64,000 nucleotides of DNA from Lachnospiraceae bacterium (GCA_030524635.1 JAUNGG010000007.1:1-64000), one strand, 5' to 3'; positions 1 through 8,720 are shown, counted from the stretch's first letter. A program made the numbers and translations. The notes: generated by a model not told the origin, from the sequence alone.

Positions 1-104
1 CAGGCTTTATGCGGCCTGCGGATGTTTTTTCTTCTATTCAACTGTCAAACTTCCGTGATTAGGAGTTCTATAGACAGAACTGTGGAAACTCAAGTAATAG
101 CATA

Positions 105-133
105 TTGCAATTAAAATTTGCATATGCTATAAT
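105..133 (+). promoter_or_regulatory. Strong sigma-A-type promoter
   Basis: A -35 TTGCAA (105-110) and a perfect -10 TATAAT (128-133) are separated by 17 bp, with TGC just before the -10 (extended -10). No protein-coding start follows; an intrinsic terminator lies 50-80 bases downstream, so the expected transcript is short and noncoding. Confidence 0.7.
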
Positions 134-139
134 ACCGAT

Positions 140-211
140 AGGCAGAAAAGAGAAGATCAGTCCATATTGGACGAAAACGAAAAACCCTCGACCGCGAATC
201 GAGGGTTTTTC
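140..211 (+). ncRNA. Candidate ~70-nt small RNA
   Basis: This stretch lies between a near-consensus promoter (105-133) and a strong intrinsic terminator (181-211) and has no convincing reading frame. It contains a small hairpin GTCCA-TAT-TGGAC (160-172) and then the terminator stem. The predicted RNA starts near 140 and ends near 211. I do not recognise it as a known family; its existence is inferred only from the promoter, the terminator and the absence of a gene. Confidence 0.45.
181..211 (+). terminator. Rho-independent terminator
   Basis: An 11-bp stem AAAACCCTCGA / TCGAGGGTTTT closes a short loop and is followed by T residues. It ends the predicted small transcript. The A-run on the left means it could also act on the minus strand. 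Confidence 0.75.
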
Positions 212-373
212 TATTCCTAATTTTGGTAATGGGAAGGCTTAAGCCCATAGGCTAGTTACCGATTATAAATCTCCATCTAACCATTTGCCTATATAGCATA
301 ATTTGTTGAAATATGGAAGAAAAAATAGAATATTTTGGAATTTATTGTCGAAAAGCTAGTGTACTGGCATCCA

Positions 374-446
374 AGTGCTGAAATGTAGTCAAAAGGACGT
401 TAAGCAGGTCTGCGGCCTAACGCCTTCTTAACCACATTTTAGCACT
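374..446. other. Long two-tier hairpin in noncoding DNA
   Basis: AGTGCTGAAATGT (374-386) pairs with ACATTTTAGCACT (434-446) with one G-T pair. Inside it, AAGG-A-CGTTA (393-402) pairs with TAACG-CCTT (418-426). CTTTTCTT follows the right arm, so it may work as a terminator, or it may be a palindromic repeat element. Apart from the promoter, small transcript and this hairpin, nothing else is visible in 1-562. Confidence 0.5.
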
Positions 447-562
447 CTTTTCTTATGGTTTTTCGTAAATTCCATCGAATTTTGTAAGCTTTTTTTCCTT
501 GTACTCCCATCTAATGTTTGATAGGATAACATAATAAAAGATAGATCAGAGGTGACAAAATT

Positions 563-2635
563 TTGGGCAGCAGATTAAAAAAGAACAGACAGAACAGACA
601 TCGGAAAAAACAGAGGATACGAACCTCGTATATATGGGCTGGAATTATGGCAGTATGTGCGTTGGCGGCATTGTTTGCAGCGATATGGGTTGTGATTACC
701 GTTTATGAGAAGATTGCCGGAGATTCTTCTGAATGGGCCCTGGAAGCATCTACAGAGGGATCATCGGAAATTGAGATTGAAACAGATGAGGTGTATGGAT
801 GGATCACAGATGAGGATGGAACCCGGTATCGGGAAGCTGATGGAAGCTTTGCAGCCAATGCCTGGAAGGTATGGGAGGACAAGCTGTACTATCTGAAGGA
901 AGATGGATATATGGCTGTTGAGGATATCAGTATGGATGGCCAGATCTTTTTCTTCTCATCGGGTGGTGCTTTAACAGATATTCAGCTGGATGCAGGATGG
1001 AGGGGCTTAACTGGCGAGGATAATCCACAGAACCTGGACAGCCTGGTGAAAGGGCATGAGTTTTGGTGTTATTTATCTTCTGATATCAGTGATACTGGTA
1101 TTTTTAAACCGATTTATTACCGAAAGACCACAGAGGCAGAGGGAAGGATCTTGGGAGGGGAGAGCAATCCAGAGCGCTCCACGAGGAATTCGATGCAGAT
1201 CCATGATGGATATCTGTATTATCTTCCCCAGGTTACGTCCCAGACCTTGAGCGGTCTCAGCCAGGAGGAGCAGAATCTTTGCAATAAATTGTTTCGGATC
1301 AAGCCAGGAGAGACTCAGAAAGAGCTTCTGGCGGAAAATGCTACCGGATATCTGGTAATGGAGGACGGAACGGTTTATTACGCCTCTGAAGGGCAGGTAA
1401 AAAAGGCAGGAACAGGGACCATCTATTCTGTAGGTGAGGGGCAGTATCGGGTTGAGGTAAGAAATGATGCTTGCTATTTGGTGGATTCTATGGGAAATGT
1501 GGTCACTGGTGATGAAGATGGGATTCAGATGATCGGAAGCCGGGAGTACCATTTGGATCAGGGCAAGATCGTAAATGTATATCCAGGTAAACAGCAGTAC
1601 GGAAATCTGATCTTTACACTGGAATCGGATCCTCAGAATCCAGAAAGAAAGGTGATCTATAAGCAGGAGCAGGGCGGACAGAAGATTTTGGCAGTCCGTG
1701 GGCCATATGGAATTAACAGCTTTTGCATTGCAGAGGGGATGCTGTACTACAGTGCTTACGTGGAACGGGGAAGCGATGGCACCAGATATAGTGAACTTTA
1801 CCGTATGAGCCCGGATGGAATCGAGGCGGAGCAGATCGGCCCCAGGTTCCAGGGAAATATTCTGAATCTGTATTATTATGAAGGGAAGAAGAAAATTTAT
1901 GGCGAGTATACGCCTGTCAGCTGGAAGAGCTGTTATGGCCAGATTGCTGTAATCGATCCAGAAAGCGGAAAGGTGACAGTGATCGATGACTCTGCATCGA
2001 GGGGAAGTTCGGATCAGAGCCGTAATGAACTGCTATCGCTGCTTATGGTAGATGGCAGTACCATTACTGCATATCTGAGGACTTGTGAATACAGCAGCAG
2101 CCTGGGAAACTGGAAGGTTTTATCAGAAAAAACATATCAGTTTACGGATTCCCTGCAATATGATATTTCAAGGGATGGATCTGGAAGTGAGGATCCAGAA
2201 GAAGATCAGGACGAGGAGAAGGAATCGGATCAGGATCCAGAGGAGGCCTCCGAAGCATCCAGAAATGCTGAAGGGGAGAAGGGGCAAGGCAGTGAAGGAC
2301 CGAAGCATTCAGAGCCAGCGGTAATCCCCCCTATGAATTCAAATTCTGGTGTGTCATCACAGGGAAGCAATGGCTCCTCATCGCCGGTACAGGGAAATTC
2401 AGGGACGGCAGCGCCAGCTCCCTCGCAGCCTTCCAGTCCCACAGAGAGTGTCAGGCCGCTGGAACCAGGGTATGAGCCAACAGCAGCGCCTGTACAGCCT
2501 ACTGAGGCACCAGGACCGGGAAATACAGAAATGATTCCAACCATAGAGGCGAATCCAGAATCCGGAAATAGTTCTGCACCGGGAGATTCTTCTGATCCTG
2601 TCCGGTTTATTGGGCCAGGCGGAGTTTCTCCATAA
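563..2635 (+). CDS. Membrane-anchored surface protein with Pro/Thr/Ser-rich tail
   Basis: Function unknown; probably an extracytoplasmic protein anchored at its N-terminus. A basic start (residues 1-20) leads to one hydrophobic segment (about 24-48). A region at about 72-130 rich in Trp/Tyr/Gly (YGWITDEDGTRY, KLYYLKEDGY) resembles the cell-wall-binding/DUF5050 type of repeat. Further YY-containing blade-like repeats run to about 530. An acidic stretch (about 540-570) and a low-complexity Pro/Ser/Thr/Gly tail (about 570-690) follow, as in wall-spanning linkers. The start is TTG with AGAGGTG eight bases upstream; no better ATG exists. There is no LPXTG motif. It is transcribed alone; a terminator follows at 2744. 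Confidence 0.75.
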   Translation: MGSRLKKNRQNRHRKKQRIRTSYIWAGIMAVCALAALFAAIWVVITVYEKIAGDSSEWALEASTEGSSEIEIETDEVYGWITDEDGTRYREADGSFAANAWKVWEDKLYYLKEDGYMAVEDISMDGQIFFFSSGGALTDIQLDAGWRGLTGEDNPQNLDSLVKGHEFWCYLSSDISDTGIFKPIYYRKTTEAEGRILGGESNPERSTRNSMQIHDGYLYYLPQVTSQTLSGLSQEEQNLCNKLFRIKPGETQKELLAENATGYLVMEDGTVYYASEGQVKKAGTGTIYSVGEGQYRVEVRNDACYLVDSMGNVVTGDEDGIQMIGSREYHLDQGKIVNVYPGKQQYGNLIFTLESDPQNPERKVIYKQEQGGQKILAVRGPYGINSFCIAEGMLYYSAYVERGSDGTRYSELYRMSPDGIEAEQIGPRFQGNILNLYYYEGKKKIYGEYTPVSWKSCYGQIAVIDPESGKVTVIDDSASRGSSDQSRNELLSLLMVDGSTITAYLRTCEYSSSLGNWKVLSEKTYQFTDSLQYDISRDGSGSEDPEEDQDEEKESDQDPEEASEASRNAEGEKGQGSEGPKHSEPAVIPPMNSNSGVSSQGSNGSSSPVQGNSGTAAPAPSQPSSPTESVRPLEPGYEPTAAPVQPTEAPGPGNTEMIPTIEANPESGNSSAPGDSSDPVRFIGPGGVSP

Positions 2636-2743
2636 AATGTTATGTGCTGCAGTCGAGTACTGCCATGGAGGAAATGATTACAGAGGAACAGGAACATGCA
2701 GAGAAGCTTGTATGGAGAAAGAAGGAAGAAAGTTTAAAGGAAT

Positions 2744-2782
2744 GGGGCTGCTGCACTAAGGAATTAGTGTACGCCCCTTTTT
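2744..2782 (+). terminator. Intrinsic terminator after surface-protein gene
   Basis: GGGGC (2744-2748) pairs with GCCCC (2773-2777) around an inner CACTAA / TTAGTG stem and is followed by TTTTT. It lies between the plus-strand surface-protein gene and the convergent small gene at 2814-3044. Confidence 0.65.
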
Positions 2783-2813
2783 CAGAGGAAATTGACTGAG
2801 TGCAGCAGTATAT

Positions 2814-3044
2814 TTACTCATCAAATTCTACGATTACATAGAAGCCGCGGGAATTTTCCTGAACTTCCTTTACAGTGCCGTACTCGGACAGGATGCGCTC
2901 TCTGGCTTTGTAGCAGCCGGACATGGCTACAGCCGGGTCAATAATATAGCTATAGCTGCTGGTTCCGGGGCGTTCGATGATCTTAACTGTGTCGCCGGCT
3001 TTTACCAGATTTGGGCGCTCCATTTTAAAGGTTTCTGTGCGCAT
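2814..3044 (-). CDS. Small conserved-looking hypothetical protein
   Basis: A 76-residue soluble protein, predicted mostly beta with KAGDTVKII near residue 20, which resembles an SH3/KOW-like small barrel (my inference). It contains a single Cys and no membrane segment. The start is well supported: AAGGAGG stands seven bases upstream of ATG on the minus strand. It is convergent with the surface-protein gene and divergent from the decarboxylase gene. I do not recognise the family. Confidence 0.6.
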   Translation of the reverse strand: MRTETFKMERPNLVKAGDTVKIIERPGTSSYSYIIDPAVAMSGCYKARERILSEYGTVKEVQENSRGFYVIVEFDE

Positions 3045-3124
3045 ACTAGCCTCCTTGAAAATCAGACGATAATACCGAGTGTTTCCTTGTTCACTGACGG
3101 TATGATTCTAAAAAGAAATAAAAT

Positions 3125-3158
3125 TTGTTGGGCTGCATTACATGGCTTATTATAAGCC
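3125..3158 (+). promoter_or_regulatory. Probable promoter of the decarboxylase gene with a dyad over the -10
   Basis: TTGTTG (3125-3130) and TATTAT (3148-3153) are spaced by 17 bp. The -10 lies inside an inverted repeat GGCTTAT-T-ATAAGCC (3144-3158), which could be an operator. Confidence 0.4.
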
Positions 3159-3224
3159 TGGTCAGGAAAAAAATCCAGATGCTGCTGAATTGATCATTAG
3201 AAAATAGCTGAGGTCGTGACGAAT

Positions 3225-4775
3225 ATGGAAAATATAAGGAATATGGAGAACATTGAAAATATGGATCATATCAATAATATTTCAAACAGCTTGAAGCAGA
3301 AAAAAAGCAAAGAGTTCTCACAGGAATCTCTGTTAGAACGTTTAATCGAATACTCGGCTTCTGACTATTATCCCTTTCATATGCCGGGGCATAAAAGAAA
3401 GGCGATCCAGGAAGGAATGGGGTTTCCAAATCCATATACCATCGATATTACAGAGATCCATGGATTTGACAATCTGCATCACGCAGAAGGAATCTTAAAG
3501 GATTCTATGACACAGGCAGCTGCGTGTTATGGAGCTGATGAGAGCTGGTATCTGGTAAATGGGAGCAGCGGCGGTATTTTAAGTGCCATCAGCGGATGTA
3601 CCTGGAGAGGCGGAACCATCTTAGTCAGCCGAAACTGCCATAAGTCTGTGTATCATGGGATACTAATAAATGGATTGCAGGCAGAGTATGTTTATCCACA
3701 AATTCTGACCGGATTGGGGATACAGGGCGGGATTCGGCCGGAGGATGTGGAAAAAAAGCTGGAGGAGAATCCGGAAATTCAGGCAGTTATGATCGTTTCC
3801 CCCACCTATGATGGAATGGTTTCGGATATAAAGCGGATTGCAGAGGCAGCGCACCGACATGGAGTGCCCCTTTTGGTGGATGAAGCACACGGCGCTCATT
3901 TTCCCTTTGGGAGAAATGGAGAATTTCCCGTATCGGCTCTGGAGCTGGGGGCAGATGTGGTGATACAAAGCCTTCACAAGACCCTTCCTTCGCTGACACA
4001 GACGGCCATTCTTCATATGAAGCAGGAATATCTGGGGCAGGAGCGGATGGAACGGATCCGAAGATACCTTTCCATCTATCAGAGCAGCAGCCCTTCCTAT
4101 GTGTTGATGGCGGCCATTGAAAACTGCATTGGGTATATGGATCAGGAAGGAAGGGAGAGGCTGTCTCAGCTTGCAGAGGAGTTGAAGGAGTTTCGGGAGC
4201 AGTGCAGAAGCCTTCGTCATATTGTGATCCCAGGAAAGGAATGGATCGGACAGGCCGGAATTTATGATATGGATTGCTCCAAGATCCTGATGGTTACCGG
4301 ATGTGGAAGGAAAAGCGGCGTGTGGCTGGAGAATTTTCTTCGGGAGCGTCATCATCTGGAACTGGAAATGTGCGCTCCGCAGTATGGTCTTGCACTCACC
4401 AGCCTGTGGGATGGACGGGAAGGGTTAAAACGTCTGCTGGAAGGATTGAAGGATGCAGATCAGGCGATGGACGATGAATTTCAAAATGGGACATGGACAG
4501 GAGAAGAGCCAAGTGCCGTCATTCCGGAAGCAGTATGCAGGATCAGTACAGCAATGGAACATCCATACGAAACCCGAAAGCTGGAGGAATGTGAAGGGAG
4601 AATATCAGCAGAATTTGTATACCTTTATCCACCGGGAATTCCTTATCTGGTTCCAGGGGAAGTGATTTCAAATGAAATGATTTTAAAGCTGATCCATTAT
4701 CGGAAATTAGGGTTTGAGATCCAGGGAATCCAGGATTTTCAAGGAATTTTCTTGAGAACATTAAAGAAAAAGTAA
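3225..4775 (+). CDS. Orn/Lys/Arg decarboxylase-family PLP enzyme (YaaO-like)
   Basis: A PLP-dependent decarboxylase of the aspartate-aminotransferase fold that removes CO2 from a basic amino acid to give a polyamine precursor. Visible motifs: FHMPGHKR near the N-terminus, the PLP-binding VDEAHGAHFPF and the Schiff-base lysine in QSLHKTLPSLTQ, with a C-terminal domain after about residue 400. Its length (about 515 aa) fits the short Bacillus YaaO/SpeA-like branch. Three or four starts are possible; I chose ATG 3225 (AGG at 3211), with GTG 3216 and ATG 3261 as alternatives. The first 25 residues are a low-complexity repeat (NMENI). In Bacillus this gene precedes tmk and holB; here holB follows two unrelated genes and tmk is absent. 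The exact substrate cannot be read. Confidence 0.85.
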   Translation: MENIRNMENIENMDHINNISNSLKQKKSKEFSQESLLERLIEYSASDYYPFHMPGHKRKAIQEGMGFPNPYTIDITEIHGFDNLHHAEGILKDSMTQAAACYGADESWYLVNGSSGGILSAISGCTWRGGTILVSRNCHKSVYHGILINGLQAEYVYPQILTGLGIQGGIRPEDVEKKLEENPEIQAVMIVSPTYDGMVSDIKRIAEAAHRHGVPLLVDEAHGAHFPFGRNGEFPVSALELGADVVIQSLHKTLPSLTQTAILHMKQEYLGQERMERIRRYLSIYQSSSPSYVLMAAIENCIGYMDQEGRERLSQLAEELKEFREQCRSLRHIVIPGKEWIGQAGIYDMDCSKILMVTGCGRKSGVWLENFLRERHHLELEMCAPQYGLALTSLWDGREGLKRLLEGLKDADQAMDDEFQNGTWTGEEPSAVIPEAVCRISTAMEHPYETRKLEECEGRISAEFVYLYPPGIPYLVPGEVISNEMILKLIHYRKLGFEIQGIQDFQGIFLRTLKKK

Positions 4776-4880
4776 AATTCAGGGAGAATATCAGAAAGCA
4801 TGTTGAAAATTGAAATGAAATGTTTTATAATCATGTAAGAGAAAGAAGAAAGATTCTGTACGATATTGATGGGTGAGTTT

Positions 4881-6137
4881 ATGGAAGAGAATAAATCAGT
4901 GTTTTCAGTGAACATGCTTGGGGGCCTTTCGTTTTTTTATGGCGATGAAGCCTTTTCGATAAAATGCAATAATACCAGCAAGGTTATGCAGCTGTTTCTG
5001 ATGCTGCTGGAGGCTGGAAAGGACGGGATTCCGAAGGTTCAGCTTTTGGAGGCTTTGTATGGCAGGGATGATACCCAGGACACGAAGAATGCATTCCGTA
5101 TTCTGGTGTTCCGCCTGCGTCGTCTGCTGGAGGATACTGTTCTTCCAAAGGATGATTATATAAAAATGGGGAAGGGGATCTACCGGTTTGAAGGCAGTCT
5201 GGAGATCCGCCTGGATACCAAGATATTTGAGGCAGGAGCCAAGGCAGCTCTGGAGCTTGAGGATGAGGAGGAACGGCTGGAGGCGCTAAAGAAGGTATGC
5301 AGCAGTTATACCGGCGAGTTTCTTCCTCTTATGGCAGAGGAGGAGTGGGTAGCTGCGGAAAGCCTCTACTATAAGAATATTTATTTTGACGCTCTTCGGG
5401 AATGCTGCAGGCTGCTGCAGGAGCGGCGCCAGTATGAAGACCTGTTGGAGATCTGCAGGAGAGCGATTACCATCTATCCATTTGAGGAATGGCAGTTGGT
5501 TCAGATCGATTGCCTTCTGGCGATGAATCGGTATAAGGATGCGCTGAAGGTGTATGAGAATGCCACATCCATGTTTTTCGAGGAACTGGGATTGTCGCCT
5601 TCAGAGAAGATGCTGGCCAGATTCCGGGCGATGAGCGGGCAGATTCATTATGCCATGGGGACTCTGACGGATATCAAGGACAGCCTGCGGGAAAAGGAGT
5701 TTACACCAGGAGCTTATTACTGCAGCTATCCAAGCTTTATTGACAGCTACCGGATCATCACACGTATGATCGAGAGAAGCGGCCAGTCTGTCTTTTTAAT
5801 GCTCTGTACCCTTACCGACAGTAAGGGAAATCCACTGGAGAAGGAGTCCCTTCTGGCGGAGCAGTCGGCAAATTTAAGCCAGGCCATCTGCCATTCCTTA
5901 AGACGCGGGGACTTATATACCCGGTACAGCCCGAATCAGTTCCTGGTGCTTTTGATTGGGATCAAGCAGGAGGATTGTGAGATCACTTATGCCCGGATTA
6001 ATTCCAGATTTCGGGAAAAGTATCCCAGCCAAAAGGTGCAGATTCGATACTATGTATCTTCGATCGCAGAGATCAAGGGAGAAAAATCCAAGTTAAGCTT
6101 TGGATTGTCTAAAAATTGCTGGAAAAAGAACGAATAA
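4881..6137 (+). CDS. BTAD/SARP-type regulator with degenerate GGDEF-like C-terminus
   Basis: Likely a transcription regulator. Residues about 5-95 form an OmpR-type winged helix, including the segment ending FRLRRLL, and about 100-250 form an alpha-helical TPR-like BTAD domain (bacterial transcriptional activator domain). The last part (about 275-415) resembles a decayed diguanylate-cyclase fold: RRGDLYTRYSPNQFLVLL stands where RxGD..RYGGDEFxxLL is expected, so the catalytic GGDEF is lost. Start choice is weak: ATG 4881 lies just after GGGTGAG, and an upstream TTG/ATG at 4866/4869 is possible. It lies 24 bp before the next gene, probably an operon. Target genes and ligand are unknown. Confidence 0.7.
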   Translation: MEENKSVFSVNMLGGLSFFYGDEAFSIKCNNTSKVMQLFLMLLEAGKDGIPKVQLLEALYGRDDTQDTKNAFRILVFRLRRLLEDTVLPKDDYIKMGKGIYRFEGSLEIRLDTKIFEAGAKAALELEDEEERLEALKKVCSSYTGEFLPLMAEEEWVAAESLYYKNIYFDALRECCRLLQERRQYEDLLEICRRAITIYPFEEWQLVQIDCLLAMNRYKDALKVYENATSMFFEELGLSPSEKMLARFRAMSGQIHYAMGTLTDIKDSLREKEFTPGAYYCSYPSFIDSYRIITRMIERSGQSVFLMLCTLTDSKGNPLEKESLLAEQSANLSQAICHSLRRGDLYTRYSPNQFLVLLIGIKQEDCEITYARINSRFREKYPSQKVQIRYYVSSIAEIKGEKSKLSFGLSKNCWKKNE

Positions 6138-6161
6138 GCGAGAAGGAGATGTTTTGTTAAT

Positions 6162-6620
6162 ATGGGACAATACCGGATTAATACTGCTGCTCCCAATCTG
6201 GTAACTATCTGTATTGATCAGATATCGGACGGAGAATACAGCGGAAGGCTTTATCATAAATACAAGAATGAGGCGGTTCCCTTTCGGGAAAGCGGCCAGA
6301 TGATCTCCATATTAGATCGATTTTATGATGAGATCAATTATCCCCAGGCATCTACCAGGTACCGGAGTTTTCAGAAAAAGAAACGAAATGGCACAGAGGA
6401 TGCTCTATCTAAGGACAGGCAGGAGCCGATTCAGGTGATGTCAGCAGAGGAGGTCCTGAAGCCTCAGGGTGCAGAAGCAACCTTTGTGCTTCACGTTCAA
6501 TTCCGCCAAAATTCCACCTGGCAGGGAAAGCTGGTATGGGTGGAGGAGGAGGCAGAGGAAGCCTTCTGCAGTGTTCTGGAATTGCTGAAGCTGCTGGATG
6601 GAGCCCTGATGCGGGACTAA
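6162..6620 (+). CDS. Conserved hypothetical protein upstream of holB
   Basis: A 152-residue soluble protein without a recognised domain. The N-terminal half (about 14-70) and the C-terminal 40 residues (QFRQNSTWQGKLVWVE, then a helix LLKLLDGALM) look conserved and structured, joined by a charged linker (about 68-105). AGAAGGAGA lies upstream of the ATG. It follows the BTAD gene by 24 bp and ends at a terminator. By position it stands where yaaQ/yaaR occur in Bacillus, but I do not see YaaR similarity. Confidence 0.6.
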   Translation: MGQYRINTAAPNLVTICIDQISDGEYSGRLYHKYKNEAVPFRESGQMISILDRFYDEINYPQASTRYRSFQKKKRNGTEDALSKDRQEPIQVMSAEEVLKPQGAEATFVLHVQFRQNSTWQGKLVWVEEEAEEAFCSVLELLKLLDGALMRD

Positions 6621-6643
6621 TAAAAACAATGGATCATAGATTT

Positions 6644-6687
6644 GGAGGGAATATGTCTGATAGGAGGGCGTATTCCCTCCTTTTTTC
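6644..6687 (+). terminator. Intrinsic terminator before holB
   Basis: GGAGGGAATA pairs with TATTCCCTCC around a 13-base loop and is followed by TTTTTT. It separates the BTAD unit from the holB operon. Confidence 0.85.
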
Positions 6688-6721
6688 CCAATATCTTTTT
6701 CTATACACCAGATTGAAATTA

Positions 6722-6730
6722 TGCTATACT
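6722..6730 (+). promoter_or_regulatory. Extended -10 promoter for holB operon
   Basis: TGC-TATACT (extended -10, 6722-6730 region) lies 50 bp before the holB start and right after the preceding terminator. No good -35 is seen at the usual distance. Confidence 0.5.
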
Positions 6731-6779
6731 AATTCCTAGGATTTGCACTGATTTGGCCGTGCAGCAAGGAGGTTTTCAA

Positions 6780-7769
6780 ATGCTGGGATTTTCAGATATT
6801 TTGGGTCATGAAACCATAAAAGCAAACTTAAAGAAGGCGATTACATCACATAAGGTTTCTCATGCCTATATTATGACTGGGGAGGCTGGCATGGGGCGGA
6901 AGTCTCTGGCTAATGCCTTTGCGCTGAGTCTGCTCTGTGAAAAAGGAGGAGCGGACCCCTGCATGAAGTGCCATGCCTGCAAGCAGGTGCTGAGCGGCAA
7001 TCATCCGGATCTGATCTATGTAACCCATGAGAAGCCGGGAAGCATCGGCGTTGACGATATCAGACGCCAGATCAATGATACCATAGCGATCCGGCCTTAC
7101 AGCAGCTATTTTAAGGTATATATTGTGGATGAGGCGGAGAAGATGACTGTTCAGGCGCAGAATGCCCTGTTAAAAACCATTGAGGAGCCGCCGTCCTACG
7201 CAGTGATCATATTGCTGACGACGAATCAGGAGGCATTTTTGCCCACCATTTTGTCCCGATGCGTGCAGCTCAAGCTGAAGCCGCTGAAGGATTCGGTGGT
7301 GAAGGAGTATCTGACGGAAAGCCTGGGAGTGAAGGAGCAGGATGCAGATGTGTATGCAGCCTTTGCCAGAGGAAACCTGGGGAAGGCGATTCACCTGGCA
7401 TCCTCAGAGGATTTCCAGCTTCTTCACAGCGAGATGCTGTATCTTCTTAAAAATGTAAAGAAGATGGATATCTCAGAGCTTTTGAATTATATTAAAAAAT
7501 TAAAGGAAGAGAACATCGATCTCTATGAATGTCTGGAATTTATGCAGTTCTGGTATCGGGATGTGCTGATGTTCAAGGTGACCAAGGATGTGAATCTGCT
7601 GATCTTTAAGGATGAATACACCATGATCAATGAGATCAGCAAGAACAGCGGCTATGATGGGCTGGAAAGCATCCTGGCAGCGATCGATAAGGCCAGAGTA
7701 AGGCTGGATGCCAACGTGAATACCGAGCTTGTTCTGGAGCTTATGTTATTAGTTATGAAGGAGAATTAA
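6780..7769 (+). CDS. holB: DNA polymerase III delta-prime subunit
   Basis: Clamp-loader subunit that helps load the beta sliding clamp at the replication fork. An AAA+ module is visible: P-loop-like GEAGMGRKS (about residues 34-42), a zinc module with Cys 53, 61, 64 and 67, Walker-B/DEAEKM with the following helix ALLKTIEEPP, and the SRC sensor motif. The 329-aa length is normal. I chose ATG 6780 because AAGGAGG lies seven bases upstream; an in-frame upstream extension to 6753 precedes that site. It is followed three bases later by yaaT, as in many Firmicutes. Confidence 0.95.
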   Translation: MLGFSDILGHETIKANLKKAITSHKVSHAYIMTGEAGMGRKSLANAFALSLLCEKGGADPCMKCHACKQVLSGNHPDLIYVTHEKPGSIGVDDIRRQINDTIAIRPYSSYFKVYIVDEAEKMTVQAQNALLKTIEEPPSYAVIILLTTNQEAFLPTILSRCVQLKLKPLKDSVVKEYLTESLGVKEQDADVYAAFARGNLGKAIHLASSEDFQLLHSEMLYLLKNVKKMDISELLNYIKKLKEENIDLYECLEFMQFWYRDVLMFKVTKDVNLLIFKDEYTMINEISKNSGYDGLESILAAIDKARVRLDANVNTELVLELMLLVMKEN

Positions 7770-7772
7770 AGA

Positions 7773-8720
7773 ATGACAAAGGTAATTGGAGTCCGCTTTC
7801 GAACGGCCGGAAAAATCTACTATTTTGATCCGGCCGGCTTGGAGATCAAAACGGGCGATAATGTAATTGTGGAAACAGCCAGAGGCATTGAGTACGGCTA
7901 TGTGGTCCTGGGCAACCGGGAGGTGGCAGATGACAAGGTGATTCAGCCATTAAAGCAGGTAATCCGCATGGCTACCGATGAGGATCGGGCAGTGGAAGCA
8001 AGGAATAAGGTAAAGGAGAAGGAAGCTTTTCAGATCTGCCTGGAGAAGATCCGCAAGCGCGGCCTGGAGATGAAGCTGATCGATGCAGAGTATACCTTTG
8101 ATAATAATAAAGTGCTGTTTTACTTTACAGCAGACGGCAGGATCGATTTCAGAGAGCTGGTAAAGGATCTGGCAGCTGTATTTAAGACTCGGATTGAGCT
8201 TCGCCAGGTGGGTGTCCGGGATGAAACGAAGATCCTGGGCGGCATCGGTATCTGCGGCCGCTCGCTGTGCTGCCACTCCTATCTGTCAGAATTTATTCCG
8301 GTTTCCATTAAGATGGCGAAGGAGCAGAACCTGTCTCTGAATCCTACCAAGATTTCCGGTGTGTGCGGCCGTCTGATGTGCTGCTTAAAGAATGAAGAGG
8401 AAACCTATCAGGTGCTGAACAGCAAGCTTCCCAATCAGGGCGATTTTGTTACCACAGATGACGGATTAAAGGGCGAGGTTCACAGTGTTAATGTGCTCCG
8501 CCAGCTGGTCAAGGTCCTGGTTACCATCAATAATGATGAGAAGGAGATCCGGGAATACCGGGTGGAGCAGCTTCGGTTTAAGCCGAGACGGAAGAAAGAG
8601 AAGCAGAAGGATAACCAGAAAGAGAATCAGAGAGATGGTTCGGATAAGAATGGGCAGGATGCCGAATTAAAGGCACTGGAGGCCCTGGAAAAGCGGGAAG
8701 GAAAGTCGAAGCTGTCATGA
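7773..8720 (+). CDS. yaaT: PSP1-domain protein YaaT/RicT
   Basis: Homologue of B. subtilis YaaT (RicT), part of the RicAFT complex that supports mRNA processing by RNase Y, sporulation phosphorelay and biofilm formation. The PSP1 core is seen with the Cys-rich segments GICGRSLCC (about 160-168) and GVCGRLMCC (about 200-208), which in the family take part in Fe-S binding. The tail (about 275-315) is charged and low complexity, and likely disordered. Its start is three bases after holB, and its stop overlaps the next start by four bases (ATGA), so translation is coupled. Confidence 0.93.
   Translation: MTKVIGVRFRTAGKIYYFDPAGLEIKTGDNVIVETARGIEYGYVVLGNREVADDKVIQPLKQVIRMATDEDRAVEARNKVKEKEAFQICLEKIRKRGLEMKLIDAEYTFDNNKVLFYFTADGRIDFRELVKDLAAVFKTRIELRQVGVRDETKILGGIGICGRSLCCHSYLSEFIPVSIKMAKEQNLSLNPTKISGVCGRLMCCLKNEEETYQVLNSKLPNQGDFVTTDDGLKGEVHSVNVLRQLVKVLVTINNDEKEIREYRVEQLRFKPRRKKEKQKDNQKENQRDGSDKNGQDAELKALEALEKREGKSKLS

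Noticed and set aside
3663-4355. 230-codon minus-strand frame inside the decarboxylase gene
   Set aside because: A shadow frame opposite a conserved enzyme; composition is not protein-like and there is no RBS.
6162-6620. Assignment as YaaR
   Set aside because: Position near holB is suggestive, but the sequence does not show YaaR features, so it is left as hypothetical.
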